A stretch of DNA of 64,000 nucleotides. Source: Lunularia cruciata. Taxonomy: Eukaryota; Streptophyta; Marchantiopsida; Lunulariales; Lunulariaceae. This document shows, one piece after another, positions 44,153-56,445 of this stretch. The stretch's first letter is position 1. Each line of letters opens with the position of its first letter. A program made the translations under genes and the position numbers. The notes under the pieces were generated by a model that ran no database searches, was not told where the DNA came from, and was given only the letters and a program-made list of their open reading frames with translations. Where the stretch lies: NCBI GenBank assembly GCA_948567375.1, contig OX419759.1, positions 30,109,493 through 30,173,492 on the forward strand, in the 5' to 3' direction.

Positions 44153-46891
44153 ACAAGGTGGATGTGGAATGGATACACACAGAATGAAGAGGCTACGGAA
44201 TCCAACATCCAACAAGCACACTAACTTGCACTTCAAATTTCTCCACACACTCACAAACACAATCATAACATTGATACCCAAAATCAAACTCAAGCGACAA
44301 GCACTGCTTCATAGCACTTTGCTTTATCTATTCTTAGAATTATGAGCATTGAACAACATGATACTGCAAATGCCACACTTTAAATAGTGAAGCAATCGAC
44401 AATTATCTTCCTAATGCACCTCTTCCTGATGACTCTACAAACCTGCGGATCTGAAATGACAATGCACCTCTTCATATCTACCTATTCACATCTCAAATTG
44501 GTTACTAATCCAATCCAATGTCTACTTCTTCCTCATCTTTCAAACCCGAACCCGAATTAACTTTACTTCCTATTGCTCTGTCCTCGGGTTTCATAATTCC
44601 TACCTCTTCTACAAGATCTAATAGTTCTCTTTCCTGATCTGACATTTCACTAGTGGGTACTCTATCTAACTCCTTATTTTCTGACCCACTCTTCTCTAAT
44701 GTCTCCAATGGTAACTCCTAAGACATCTGCACTCCTACTTCATCTACTTTGGGTTTTACTCTAACATCTTTCCAAAGTTGATCTATCTACAACTTTGCCA
44801 AATCTAATCTAATCGCATTATCTTCTACTTCTAATATTTTCCTATCTACATGAGTTCTGAGACTAATTAACAGAGCATTCAAGTCTGTATCCTTTGCATG
44901 TCTTCTCCTCGTCTCTTGCACCAACAACTTCAACTCGTGTAGCCTTGTCTCTTCAATACAAACAATGGCCTCTGTACTCAGCATTGCATTTATCCTGATT
45001 ACGATCTCCTTCAATGGCTCCAGTCTCATCTTCCATTCACGCTCTTGATCTGCAAGCCAATCTTCCCTGTGCATTGCCAACTCTGCCTTGAACTCAACTT
45101 TCACTATTTCCTTCTCCTTCTCCTTCCGCACAACCTTCTCCTCCTGATTGCGAAGTAACTCTCGTAATCTCTCTTCTTCCCTATATCTCACTTGTCCACT
45201 CCCATTGCCACAGTTGCTTCTTCTCTTCTACACTCTCCATCACTCTATCAAGCTCTTGTTCCTTCTCTGCTACCCTCGCCATAGCATGGATAATTTCTAG
45301 TCTTGAATCAACAAACTACTGCTTCAAGATTTTGTACTCAGCTACCTGTCTCTCCCTCGCTATGTCACTTTGCTTCACAAGTTCCTCTCGATACCTCGCT
45401 TCTTTCTTCAAGTTCTCAATCACTTGACTTTGCACTACTACATCCACTCGCAGTACTTCCCTTTCCTCCTCACCTTTGATTATACTCTTCTTCAACTCCA
45501 AGTTCTCTTCTTCCAGTCTTGCTAATACCTGCAACACATTCTTCACCTCCGGACACTTCAACTGCATCTCCCTCTTCTTGTGCTCTAGCTTCACTAACAA
45601 CGGGCACACAACTTCTTGCAGGTACTCCACTCCATCACTTGCAACTACTTCAACCTACGGAGTGATCTCCTTCTTTACCTCTTCTTCTCCCGGTACTCGC
45701 CTTCTTCTCTGCAGTCATTGTATGGGAATAGACGCTTCAATTCCCAAACTAGCATTCTCCTCTTCACTTGCCTTGCTTGGACTTGCTTCACACTTTGCCT
45801 TGTGCCTCAACCAAACTCCCCTTTAAATCATAATCTTCTTCTCCTCAAGCTCGGGTACCTTGTCCTCCAACTTTGCATTAGTCTCTTCCTCGAGCTCCAC
45901 CCAAACTTCTTCTTCTGCATGTACCGACGTCATCTCCCCACCTTCATTGCTATCACTACTCGTATCCCCACTTTGTAGCATGAGCTTGGGTTCTTCCTTG
46001 TGTTCCGAGTCTTTTGACTTGCACTCGGCTTTGCGCTCCAAGTCTTCTTCCAATGATGCAATCACCACCCTACCTTTCCTCTGGTTTCCTCTCCTGGTCT
46101 TCCGAGGTCTTGCCTTCTCCTTGTCGACTCCACTTCTTCGACTTCAGAGTACTTACTTCTACCTATGCACTCTTCCCCATTTGTGCGTAGTACTCATCAC
46201 TGCTTTGGATTTGAAGAATACACTGTTGCTCCTCCGTGTCGACTTCCTTTCTCAAGTCAGGATGAAAGTGAGATACCATTCTGCTGTGCTCCGCCACATT
46301 GAGCAAATTCAACCCAAGGTAGAAATGTGCTGCAAATGGCACAATGTAGTGTGGAGGTGACTTATCCCGCAAATTCCACACCATCTATCTCATTCTCCCA
46401 TGGAAGCACTTTGCCCAGTTGATGGGTTATCCTGCAAACATCTTATGGAAGAACACCGCTTGGTGTTTCATCACATAAGTTGATCTCTCCGGCTTCAGGA
46501 TTGCCATGAGAGCACTTACAATCCCTCTCTTCACCAGATCTTTGTAACTCTCTACTTTATACCTATTCTTTGTCCTCTTCGAAGAGAAGGCATCCCTCAC
46601 TTCTTGGGTTTCTTTGGCAACCTCTCCCTTCCCCAAGAATGTAGCACCTTGCTCCGTGCCTGCCTCTCTTCCAAGTACCAATCTCCAATCCGACTCTGTC
46701 CAGCAAGCTGGATTTCCTCTCTTCCCCTCTTTCTCAAGGCCATCAAGACACTCTCAATTATCTCGGTCATGAATCCTGGAAAACTCACGTTCTAGTTCCA
46801 TGCCAAGAATGTGAACCGAAGTCGGCTCAAGACTTCAATTCTTGCGATCTCATCTAACCTCCGCATTGTATGATTTCTCACTATGAATTTT
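44153..46891 (-). repeat. Family B LTR, inverted neighbour (minus strand, larger part)
   Basis: On the minus strand this continues from 50685-51208, from which it is split by the inserted LTR 46892-50684. It runs through the CC-ORF to about 340 bases past its end. It faces the plus-strand LTR 40940-44152 tail to tail, with a join of about 16-20 unassigned bases near 44153-44170. Confidence 0.83.
44505..46891 (-). pseudogene. CC-ORF (minus strand, interrupted at its start)
   Basis: The reading runs from the N-terminal domain at 46891 to the end DEEEVDIGLD at 44505. The open pieces 46788-46597, 46681-46427, 46384-46163, 46068-45823, 45630-45316, 45191-44787 and 44708-44505 align in order with the plus copy at 41491-43922. 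The start codon and first codons lie beyond the inserted LTR, near 50700 (minus). Several stops and frameshifts are present. The C-terminal unit reads METLEKSGSENKELDRVPTS. Confidence 0.8.
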
Positions 46892-47277
46892 TGTGGTGCC
46901 CACATCTTTGTTTTTTTTCAAAATAAAGAAGAAGAAGTGTATAGAGAAGTCAGATTGTGCCTGTATGGCCAAAGAAGGCAAAGAAAAGAGTCTTTGGGAT
47001 GAAACCCAAAGTAAAGTGACTTTGGGTCGTAAGGCAAAGTACTCGGAAATGCCCTATCAGCACACAACCCAAAGTAAGGAGTCTTTGTATCGGAGGGAGC
47101 TCAACCCGAGGTGAAGATAGTCTAACAACCTTTCGTCGGGGTGAGAAATTCAAGAAGGGACCGTTCAAAAACTGGCGGCCCATCGCGCAAAGGTTGATTG
47201 ATAGTGACAGGTGCATGCAGGAGGTGTGATTTCTCAGTAGAAACTTGAAGTGAAGAAAGACAAAGAAAGCGCAACTC

Positions 47278-47285
47278 TATAAAAA
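47278..47285 (+). promoter_or_regulatory. TATA box ahead of the CC-ORF
   Basis: TATAAAAA in the context CTCTATAAAAAT lies 165 bases before the ATG at 47443 and 386 bases from the LTR tip. Confidence 0.6.
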
Positions 47286-47442
47286 TTGAACTCGCAACGA
47301 CAAATTATTGAGTAATTTTCCTTTGCCGTTGAGAAGTCATCTTGCAGGTGATTGTGGGAAGGAAAATAGAGTTGGAAACGCATTAGTGTGTAAGGGAGAA
47401 GTTGCAAGAGTGAAATCAAGAGATAGTGAGAAAGCAAGAGAG

Positions 47443-49891
47443 ATGGGAGGAGGAAAGAATAGAGAGATAGTGAGAAATCATGCGATTCGGAGGTTAGATG
47501 TGATTGCTAGGATCAAAGTCTTGAGCCAACTTTGGATCACTTTCTTGGCGTGGAATTGGAACATGAGTTTTCTAGGTTTCATGACAGAAATCATCGAGAG
47601 TAAGTGTCTTGATGGACCCAAGGAAGAAGGGAAGAGAGGAAATCCGGCTTGTTGGACAGAGTCAGATTGGAGACTAGTACTCGGGAAGGAAGTAGGCTCG
47701 GAGTAGGGAGCCATGTTCTTGGGGAAGGGAGAGATAGCCCAAGAAACTCAAGAGGTGAGAGATGCATTCTCGTCAAAGCGGACAAAGAATGGGTACAAAG
47801 TTGAGAGTTACAAGGACCCTGTCAAGAGAGGAATTGTGAGTGCTCTGATGGCAACCCTGAAACCGGACAGAACAACATATGTGATGAAACACCAAGCGGT
47901 ATTCTTTCACAAGTTATTTGCAAGAGAACCGATCAATTAGGTGAGGTGTTTCCATGGGAGAACGCAACAAATGGTGTGGAATCTGCGGGATAAATTGCCT
48001 CCGCACTACATCGTGCCGTTTGCAGTGCATTTCTACCTTAGGTTGAATTTGTTGAACTCAGCGGAGCAAACTTGAATGGTGTCGCATTTCCATCCTGATT
48101 TGAGAAAGGAGGTCAATGCAAAGGAGCAGCAGTACATTTTGCAAATCAGGAGCACCAACGAGTACAACAAGAACACATGAAAGAACATGGAGATTGAAGT
48201 GAGTACTCCAAACTTGAAGAAGAGAAGTCAGCAGGGCAAAGCGGAAGACACAAAGAAACCTCAGAACATCAGGAGAGGAAACCCAAGGCGAGGTATGGTG
48301 GTGATCGAGTCGGAAGATGAAGACTCGGACTTTGGTCTTGAGCTCGGACGCCGAGCTCAAGACCAAAGACTCGGAACACGAGGAGGAGCCCGAGCTAATG
48401 CTACAGAGTGGCAATAAGAGTAGCGACAGCGATGAGGGTGGAGAAATGACATCGGCACCAGCTGCTACAGAAGAAGAAGAAGAAGAAGTGCAGGCAGAGA
48501 TTGAAGCCGAGGACAACACACAGTTGGAAGATGAAGTAACCGAGCCCAAAGAAAAGAAGATTGCAGTGCAAAGAGGAGTCCGCTCAAGATGTAAGGCAAA
48601 GTACAATGCAGGTCCAAGTACGGTGAAGGAAGAAGCACATGAAAGCTTGGGAAGCAAGGAGTCTATTCCGATACAAAGACTACAGAGAAGAAGGCAAGTA
48701 TCGGATGAACAAGAAGTACAAAGAGAAGTGGTCGTGCAAGAAGAAGTAACCCCGAGAGATGGAGTTGAATACCTGTGGGAGGTGGTGTGTCCTTTGTTGG
48801 TGAAGCTGGAGTACAAGAAGAAGGAGATGCAGTCAACTTGTCCAGAGGTAAAAACTGTATTGCAGGTGTTGTCTAGATTAGAAGAAGAGAACTTGGAGTT
48901 GAAGAAGAGTATAACCCAAGGTGAGGAGGAAAGGGAAGTACTACAAGTGGAGGCAGTAGTGAGAAGTTAGGTAATTGAAGACCTGAAGAGAGAAGTGAAT
49001 TATCGAGAGGATCTTGTGAAGAAGAGTGACATAGCAAGGGAGAGACAAGTAGTTGAGCACGAGATCTTGAAGCAGCAGTTTGCTGATTCAAGAGTAGAGG
49101 TTATCCATGCTATGGCGAGAGTAGCAGCAAAGGATCAAGAGCTCGATAGGGTGATGGAGAGTGCCAAGGAGAAGAAGCAACTCTGGCAAAGAGAGTTGGC
49201 AGCATGGTATAGGGAAGAAGAGAGATTACAAGAGTTACTTTGTAATCAGGAGGAGAGAGTTGTACAGAAGTAGAAGGAGAAGGAGATGATGAAAGCCGAG
49301 TTCAAAGCAGAATTGGTGATGTACAAGGAGGACTGGCTTGCAGATCAAGAATGAGAGAGGAAGATGAGATTGGAGCCATTGAAGGAGATTGTCCTTAGGA
49401 TGAATGCAATGCTGAGTACAGAGGCCAGCGTTCGGATTGAAGAGACGAGGCTGCACGAGTTGAAGTTGTTGGTGCAGGAGACGAGGCAAAGATAGGCAAA
49501 GGACACGGATTTGAATGCCTTGTTAATTAGTGTCAGAACTTGTGTAGACAGGAAGATCTTAGAGGTAGAAGACAACATTTTGATCAGATTAGACTTAGTG
49601 AAAATAGAGATAGAAATTTTTTGGAAAGATGTTAGAGCAAAACCTAAAGTAAATAACATAGGAGTGAAAATGTCTTTGGAATTACCATTGGAGACATTAG
49701 AGAAGAGTGGGTCAAGAGATGAAGGATTAGAAGGGTTACCCACGAGTGCAATTTCAGATCAAGAAAGAGAATTGTTGGATCTGGTAGATGAAGTAGAAGA
49801 TATGAAACCCGAGGACAGAGTATTAGGAAGTAAATTTACTTTGGGTTTGGGTTTGAAAGCCGATGATGAAGTAGACATCGGATCGGAGTAG
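47443..49891 (+). pseudogene. CC-ORF, full length but broken (solo LTR copy)
   Basis: The start MGGGKNREIVRNHAIRRL is at 47443 and the end DDEVDIGSE is at 49889-49891. The N-terminal domain is readable with stops near 47706 and 47940 (RWFFH-type region AVFFHKLFAREPIN just before it). Two more stops lie near 48076 and 48178. One frameshift near 48320-48350 lies in the acidic linker. From 48317 the second frame stays the same to the end, with stops near 48969, 49273, 49353 and 49495. The coiled coil spans about 48780-49560. The C-terminal unit reads ELPLETLEKSGSRDEGLEGLP. It has no recognised homologue outside these LTRs. Confidence 0.82.
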
Positions 49892-50007
49892 TAATAGTTT
49901 TGAGATTTGAAGAGGTAGATATGAAGGGGTGCATTGTCATTTCGGATCTGCAGGTTAGCAAAGTTGTTGTAGAACGATGTAGTTGTTAGAACTGCCAATC
50001 GCTTCAC

Positions 50008-50015
50008 TATTTAAG
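50008..50015 (+). promoter_or_regulatory. Second TATA-like box of the B LTR
   Basis: TATTTAAG lies about 117 bases after the CC-ORF stop and about 670 bases before the LTR end. Confidence 0.45.
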
Positions 50016-50684
50016 AGTGGCATTTGTAGAGAAATGTTGTTCACTGCTCATTATTTCTAAGAATAGATAAAGTGAAGTGCTGTGAAGTAGTGCTCGTCGC
50101 TTGAGCTTGATTCTGAGTATTAACTTTGCAATTGTGTTTGTGAGTGTTTGGAGAAATTTGAAGTGCAAGTTAGTGTGCTTGCTGGATGTTGGATTCCACA
50201 TCCATAATCTTCATTTTGTGTGTTTGATCCTGAGTGAAGTGCAATCGGAGCAATGCCTTGATAGATCTAAGAGGAATTGTAGTGTTGGTAGTATTTTGCA
50301 TTTGTGAGTGTAGTGCAAAGTTGATGTGAAACAATTTTGAACGAGGAAGTTGTGCCTTCAGTGGAGGGGTGGAACACAATTCTGAGGCAAAGTTGTTTTG
50401 CAGTGAAGTGCCATTTTTGGGAGAGCCTGAATCATCACAATTAAGATTGTTTGGAAAGATTTGAAGGTGTTGTGATTATGGAGTGCTAATTTGTGGCAAG
50501 ACTGCAAGTTAGTGCTTGTTACTCTCTTCTGGGTGTGGTTTCTACCTGAGAGATTAAAGACACAACCAAGAAGAACTACATGTTACTATTTGACTTTGTA
50601 TTTGACCAATTCTGACTCGTATCTTTGCGGGAACGAACTTTACTTACACGATTACCGCAAATTGATATTTGTCGAGTTGTCACA

Positions 50685-51208
50685 ATTTGGAGTTCTTCTT
50701 TCCTCCCCCTTTCTTTCTTGCTTCCTTGCTGTCTCTTGGGTAAACTCTCTCAAATTCTCCTCTACACACTAGCGCTTCTTCAACTCTACTTCCCTTCCCC
50801 CGATCTCCTGCAGGACAACTCCTCAACGGCAAAGGAGAATTGCTTGACATTGCTTTGTCGTTAGCATGATTTTTATAGAGTTGCGCCTTCTTTGTCTCTC
50901 TTCAATTCAAGTTTCTACCAAGAAATCACACCTCTTGCATGCGCCTGTCACTGTCAAGTGTACTTCACGTGTATGACCACCGGTTTTTGAACGGTCCCTT
51001 CTTGAATTTCTCACCCCAAAGAAACGTTATTACACTGTCTTCGCCTTGGGTTGAGCTCCACCTCGATACAAAGACTTCTAACTTCGGGTTGTATGTTGAC
51101 AGGGCAAGTCCAAGTTCTTCGCCTTATGACCCAAAGCCATGTTACCTCGGGTTTCATCCTGAAGACTCTTTTCTTCACCTTCTTCGGCCATACAGGTGCA
51201 ATCCAGCG
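50685..51208 (-). repeat. Family B LTR, remaining 5' part (minus strand)
   Basis: This is the other side of the interrupted minus-strand LTR. It holds the CC-ORF start, the promoter region with TATAAAAA on the minus strand (50877-50870), and most of the region towards the LTR tip. The tip itself is missing, and the sequence joins family B RNase H at about 51209. Confidence 0.8.
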
Positions 51209-52317
51209 TCCACATAAACATGAAAAGTGTCCACATATACATGAAAAGGGACGTCCCAATTTAGGGCCCTCATAATTGGTGCTTCAACCAATTTCTTCTT
51301 CAACACTTGGAAAGCTTCTTCTTGATTTGCTTCCCACAGATAGTCTTTGGATTTCTTCAGAAGCTTTGTAAGGGGTGCAGCAAGCATCCCATAATTTGAC
51401 ACAAAGCGTTTGTAGTATCCAACATGTCCCAAGAAGGCTCTCAGCTCCCGGATATTCTTTGGGGATTCCAAAGCTGCAATTACTTTAACGTTCTCGACAC
51501 CGACTTCAATGCCTCGGCTTGACACCCAATACCCCAGAAGAATTCCCTCCTTCATTGCTTAGAAGCATTTCTCCGGGTGTAATGACAAACCGTCAAAATA
51601 ACACCTTTCAAAAGTTTGGCTAAGGTAATCCAAATGTATATCTCTTTGCCCAAACACACAAAAATCATCAATGAAGACTTCCACAAATTTGCACAGGAAA
51701 CTTTGAAGATTGAATTCATCATCCACTAGAAAGTAGCGGGAGCATTACACAACCCAAAGGGCATTTGATTGTAAGCAAAAGTGCTCTAATTGTTCATGAA
51801 TTTAGTTTTATCCTTGTCCTCTTCTCAAATGGATACTTGATTGTACCTTGAAAATCCATCGAGAAAGCTACAACAAGGGTGACCAGCTACTTGATCTAGA
51901 ATTGTATCGGTAAAAGGCAAGGGATGATGATCCTTCCTTGTGACTGTGTTCAACTTACAGAAGTCTTGGCACACTCTGATCTTCCCTATTTTCTTCTTCA
52001 TGACAATGACAATGGAGGAGACCTATTCACTACTTAAGACGGGGAAGATGATTCCGGCTCCTAAGTACTTGTCAATTTCATCTTTCACCAAAAGCGAGTA
52101 CTTTGGGTGCAGTCGGTATTGTCTCTGCCAAACCGGAACCGCACCTTCAACCAGATCAATCCGGTGTTCTCCGAATTCTCATGGAATACCCGGCATTTGA
52201 TCAATAGACCAGGCAAATACATCCTGGAATTCTATGAACATGGCAGTGTATCCTGCCAACTCCTCCGAAGTGACTGTCTTCAAAACTTTTTAAAGTTTCC
52301 CTTTAGTCAAGACAACA
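51209..52317 (-). pseudogene. Family B RT and start of RNase H (minus strand fragment)
   Basis: From 52317 the minus strand reads the pre-RT linker and RT with several stops. MKEGILLGYWVSSRGIEVGVENV through LGHVGYYKRFVSNYG is open (51555-51175), followed by APIMRALNWDVPFHVYVDT. The RT FIDD region lies near 51670 (TTCATTGATGATTTT on the minus strand). At 51209-51245 a 20-base block coding HVYVDT is duplicated in tandem. Both ends join B LTR fragments in the same orientation, which points to deletions inside a larger element. Confidence 0.83.
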
Positions 52318-53715
52318 TCTTGCCTTATAGGAATGGGTTCTTTGCTCCCCAAACTCCCTTCCTCCTCTTCTCTTACCTTATTTGGCCCTACTTCGTACTT
52401 TACTTTACGTCTGGAATGAACTCCCCTTTGAATTGTAACTCTCTTCTCTTCCTACTCAGGAACTTTGTCTTCTAGTTTTGAGTTACCTTTCTCCTCCGTC
52501 TCCATCTTTCTCCTCTTTGGGTACCGACTTCATCTCCACTCCATGATCACTGTCACTACTTCACTCTGCAAAGTGAACTTGGGTTCTTCTTCCTTCTGAG
52601 AGTCTTTGGACTTACACTCTGCTTCTCCTTTTGACTCTTCTTCCAAAGATGTGATTACCACCAATTCTTTCCTTTAGTTCACCTTTCTAGCCTTCCGAGG
52701 TTGCACTTTCTCTTCTTCTTCTTCTCCTTGTTTAATCCTCTTCATTGACTTCAGAGTGCTCACTTCCAACTGCACACTCTGCACTGCCTGTGCATAGTAC
52801 TCATCACTGCTTTTGATCTGAAGAATGTATTGTTGCTCCTCCTCATCAACATCTCTTCTGAAGTCGGGTTGGAAATGGGACACCATCTTGTTTTGGTCTG
52901 CCGCATTGAGCAAGTTCAGCCCCAGATAGAAATGGGCTACAAATGGCACAATGTAATGTGGAGGTGACTTGTCTTGCAAATTCCACACCATGATGTCTTG
53001 TCCTATGATGAAGACACTTTGCCCAATTAATTGGCTCTCATGCAAACATTTTATGGAAGAACACACAAAAACATAAAAAAGTATCATGGTGAAATTTTCC
53101 CTTTTTATTTTATTAGCTGTGAACAAAAAATATATTTTTTTGCTGCAAGCTGCATTGGCAGAAAGTTTTCCCCAAAATTTTCTAACGATGTACATATATA
53201 TGTCTGAGATCTTTTCATTACGGCATTTTGCATGCCAATTATGAGTCCCAACTTTGCTTGGTGCTTCATCACATATGTTGTTCTTTTTGGCTTCAAGATT
53301 GCCATTAGAGCACTCACGATCCCCCTCTTGATAGGATCCTTATAGCTCTCCACTTTGTAGCCATTCTTTTGGCGCTTTGAAGAGAAGGCATCTCTCACTT
53401 CTTGGGTTTCTTCAGCTACTTCTCCTTCTCCAAGAACATGGCACCATGCTCTATGCCTGCTTCTCTCCCGAGTACTAACCTCCAATCCGACTTTGTCCAT
53501 CAAGCCAGATTTCCTCTCTTCCCTTTTTTCTCAAGGCCATCAAGACACTTACTCTTCATGATCTAAGTCATGAAACCTAGAAAGCTAACATTCCAATTCC
53601 ATGCCAAGAATGTGATCCAAAGCTTGCTCAAGACCTCAATTCTTGCAATCGCATCTAATTTCCAAATTGCATGATTTCTCACTGCAAATTTGGAGTTCTT
53701 CTTCCCACCTCCCAT
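52318..53715 (-). pseudogene. CC-ORF, N-terminal half with an insertion (minus strand)
   Basis: The start MGGGKKNSKFAVRNHAIWKL is at 53715. The N-terminal domain runs to KPKRTTYVMKHQAK near 53260. It is then interrupted by 200 bases of foreign sequence and resumes near 53055 (a damaged AVFFH region). It continues with MVWNLQDKSPPHYIVPFVAHFYLGLNLL (52995-52910) and SSDEYYAQAVQSVQLEVSTL. The acidic linker lies near 52560-52450. Coiled coil and C-terminus are missing. Confidence 0.8.
53055..53257. mobile_element. AT-rich insertion of about 200 bp in a CC-ORF, origin unknown
   Basis: Compared with four other CC-ORF copies, about 203 extra bases lie between GGAAGAACAC and CTTGGTGCTTC. No clear target duplication or inverted ends are seen. 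One base of the target may be missing. It matches nothing else in the window. Confidence 0.5.
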
Positions 53716-54289
53716 CTTTCTCTCTTCCACTCTGGGTTGGGGACTTTTATTTCTACTGATTCCTAGCTTAACTCTCTCGACTTCCTCTTGACACACCTGC
53801 GCGTTTGCAACTACACTTCCCTTCCCACAATCTCTTGCATGCCAACTTCTTAATGGCAATGGAAAATTGCTTGTCATTGCTTTGTCTTTAGCCCAAATTT
53901 TATAGTGGCATGTCTCCTTTGTCTTCCTTCACTTTGAGTTTCTACCAAGAAATCACACCTCCTGTGTGCTCTTGTCACTATCAATTCCCCTCACACGTAT
54001 GACCGCCGTTTTTGTGAGTGGTACCGCCTTAAATGTCTCACCCTAAAGGAAAGTTGTTACACTGTCCTTGCATCGGGTTGAGCGCTCCCGAGATGAAGTC
54101 TCCTTACTTTGGGTTTTCGCTTTACAATTCAATTTTGAGTACCTCACCTTTTGACACAAAGTCACTTACCTTGGGTTACAACCTGAGGACACTTTTCTTT
54201 GTCTTCTTCTGCCATATAGGCGCATAACGACTTCTTCTGTACACTTCTTCTTCAAAATTACAAAAAAAAACAAAAATGTGGGTACCACA

Positions 54290-54496
54290 TGGAGCCTTTC
54301 AAAGAAGGTGAATGGGTGATGTTGTTTGATTCTATTTGATTCAAGAGAGTGCAGAAGAAATTTTTGCTTAAGTACTTTGGACCCTTTCATAGTAGAGAAG
54401 GTGTGGAGCAATTACACTTATGATCTCAAGGAGTTGGGAGGAAGACACTTTGATAGGATTAACCATGATAAGTTGAAGATGTACCATAGAAGGTAG
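54290..54496 (+). pseudogene. Family A integrase C-terminal tail
   Basis: It matches 6010-6214: GDWVMLF-type start (here EWVMLFDSI, then a stop), the KYFGPFI block with a one-base insertion near 54385, and DRINHDKLKMYHRR before the stop at 54494-54496. It is cut on the left at the tip of a B LTR. Confidence 0.82.
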
Positions 54497-54543
54497 AGAG
54501 ACTTCACTTTGAGTACAAAGTGAAAACTTAGTCTAGAGGTAAA

Positions 54544-55229
54544 TGTAACACACATTTGTGCATGTGTGTGGTATTGTGATATTTAGCTTTGTATTACAAG
54601 TACTTGAGAGATATTCTTTATGTAGAGATAAAGGATGGTTCTACATTAGCATGATTAGCTAGAGTTAGTCATAGCTAAGATAGAGGGAACTTACTTTAGA
54701 GGAAGTAGAAGAGATGAGCACCACTATTTTGGATTCTAGTGTGCTGACTTGGTATTATTCCTAGGTGTTTGGCTTTGAGGAAAGAGTTGAGAACTCTTGG
54801 GCCCGCAAGGCTTTTTGTTTTGGATTCTTCTATAGTCCAAGGATAACCCATGTGAAGGAATTCTTGACTTAGAGGTTGGGTCAAGATAAGATCACATGCT
54901 AGTGGATATGCCCATGTGAATGGATATTCCTTTCTACTTTTTGACTTTCTTGACTTTTAGTCTAGTAACTTGAGTTACTACAATAATCAGTAACTTTGGT
55001 GCATAACTATTTCACAAGCATATAAACAAGGAGTGAGGAGGTACCCATCATCCTTTCATTTGCAACTATCTCTCTCATTGGAGTTCTCTTGTGAGCAATG
55101 TCTTAAGTCTTGGAGTGTTAGCCTTGGAGGAGTATGATAGAGTTGGGGTTCCTTGCCTTCTTAGTCCATTATGCGCCACCATAATAGCCATCAGAGGTTC
55201 ATCCTGAGTGAGAGACATGCTGGCTCATA
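54544..55229 (+). repeat. Family A LTR, near complete (686 bp)
   Basis: It starts with TGTAACACAC after TCTAGAGGTAAA and ends with GGCTCATA. The TATA-like box reads CATATAAA near 55019. It is followed at once by a minus-strand B2 LTR. Confidence 0.85.
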
Positions 55230-56445
55230 GAACAACATATCACTACAAATGCCTCCTTTAAATAAGCAGAGCTTTCCAGAAGTTACTAATTAATATACCG
55301 TTTTATAACAACTTTACCACCTGTAGATCCAAAATGACAATGCACCTCTTCATATTTGCCTCTTCTTATCTCAGAATTGTTACTAATCCAATCCAATATC
55401 TACTTCTTCCTTGGCTTCCAAACCTTTTCTTGAAGTAACCTCACATACTACTCTATCCTCGGGTTTTACAACTACAAAATCTTATACCAATTCTAACACA
55501 TCTTCACTCCAACCTGCGATTCTTGTCATGGGTAACCTTTCTATTTCTTTATCTTCCGATGCACTCTTCTCTAAAGTGTCAAGTGTCAAATCCAAAGACA
55601 CCTACTTCTCTTACTTTGGGTATGACTACTATCAATTCCTTTGCTTATTCTACTACATCCTCATCAAGAATTGTAACTGAAAACATGGGTATGTTATCTA
55701 TACCTTCAATTTGTAACCCATTTTCCACTAATTGCTCATGTAACTAACCCAAAGACACTCACTATCTGATCCTGCACTTTGAGTTCATTCACTACTACTA
55801 TTTCTCTTTTAATTCTATCTTATCTTCAATTGGAACTCAAATTGAAGTCATGGGTATCCTAAATATCTTCTTTCCATACTCTAACTTCCTCTTATGCCTC
55901 TAGCAAGACTCCCAAAGTCACCTTCACTGCACTGTGAGGCCCGACTCCATCAGATCTAGTCACCTTTGTCTTGAGGCAAATAAGCTTCTAACCCAAAGTA
56001 GTAGGGACCCAAAGAACAAAGATCCAAAGTATTGTCAACCAAAGTATTGTGAACTCAAAGACACTCAACTACTTTATACACCTACTCCCAAAACTTCAAA
56101 TTCTTGCAATTTTTTCTACTGACCTCCAAACTTGTGCAGTTTTGGTAGCAATGGAAAGCCCTAAACAAGGCACTTCCAACAAGACATAGCACGCATGATT
56201 TGAACATGTGGTCATTGAGATATGGCCCCCGCAATAATCCTGACCTGCAACCTTCATTCCGATACAAAGTACCGTCTTTTGGCGTCTCACCTCCTTCCTC
56301 CTCTTCCCCTGACACAAAGTCAACTTCTTTGGGTCAAATAAAAATATAGGCTTCTCATCATTTCTTCTCCATTTGGGTTCAATTTGGTTTCAGTAATGCA
56401 CTTCTTCTTTAAAACTCAGCCAAAATGAAAAATATGGGTACCACA
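55230..56445 (-). repeat. B2-type LTR (minus strand, 3' end missing)
   Basis: The tip TGTGGTACCCATA is at 56445 on the minus strand. It aligns with the B2 solo LTR over the tip, the middle (CAAACTTTG-type block), the CC-ORF-like tail units between about 55930 and 55410, and the start of the transcript region. It is cut at 55230 by the end of a family A LTR. No intact coding region remains. Confidence 0.72.

Larger units (their letters stand above)
46892..50684 (+). repeat. Complete family B solo LTR (3793 bp) with target duplication
   Basis: It starts with TGTGGTGCCCACA and ends with GAGTTGTCACA. It is flanked by ATTTT (46887-46891) and ATTTG (50685-50689), a 5-bp target duplication with one change. 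The interrupted sequence is the inverted CC-ORF start (AATTTGGAGTTCTTC on the plus strand), which resumes correctly after it. No internal retroelement genes lie between the ends, so this is a solo LTR that contains the CC-ORF. Confidence 0.9.
52318..54289 (-). repeat. Family B LTR, first half (minus strand)
   Basis: The tip is at 54289 (TGTGGTACCCACA on the minus strand). The promoter region has TATAAAAT near 53910. The CC-ORF follows to the acidic region at 52318, where RT begins. A 200-base AT-rich insertion is found at 53055-53257. Confidence 0.8.
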
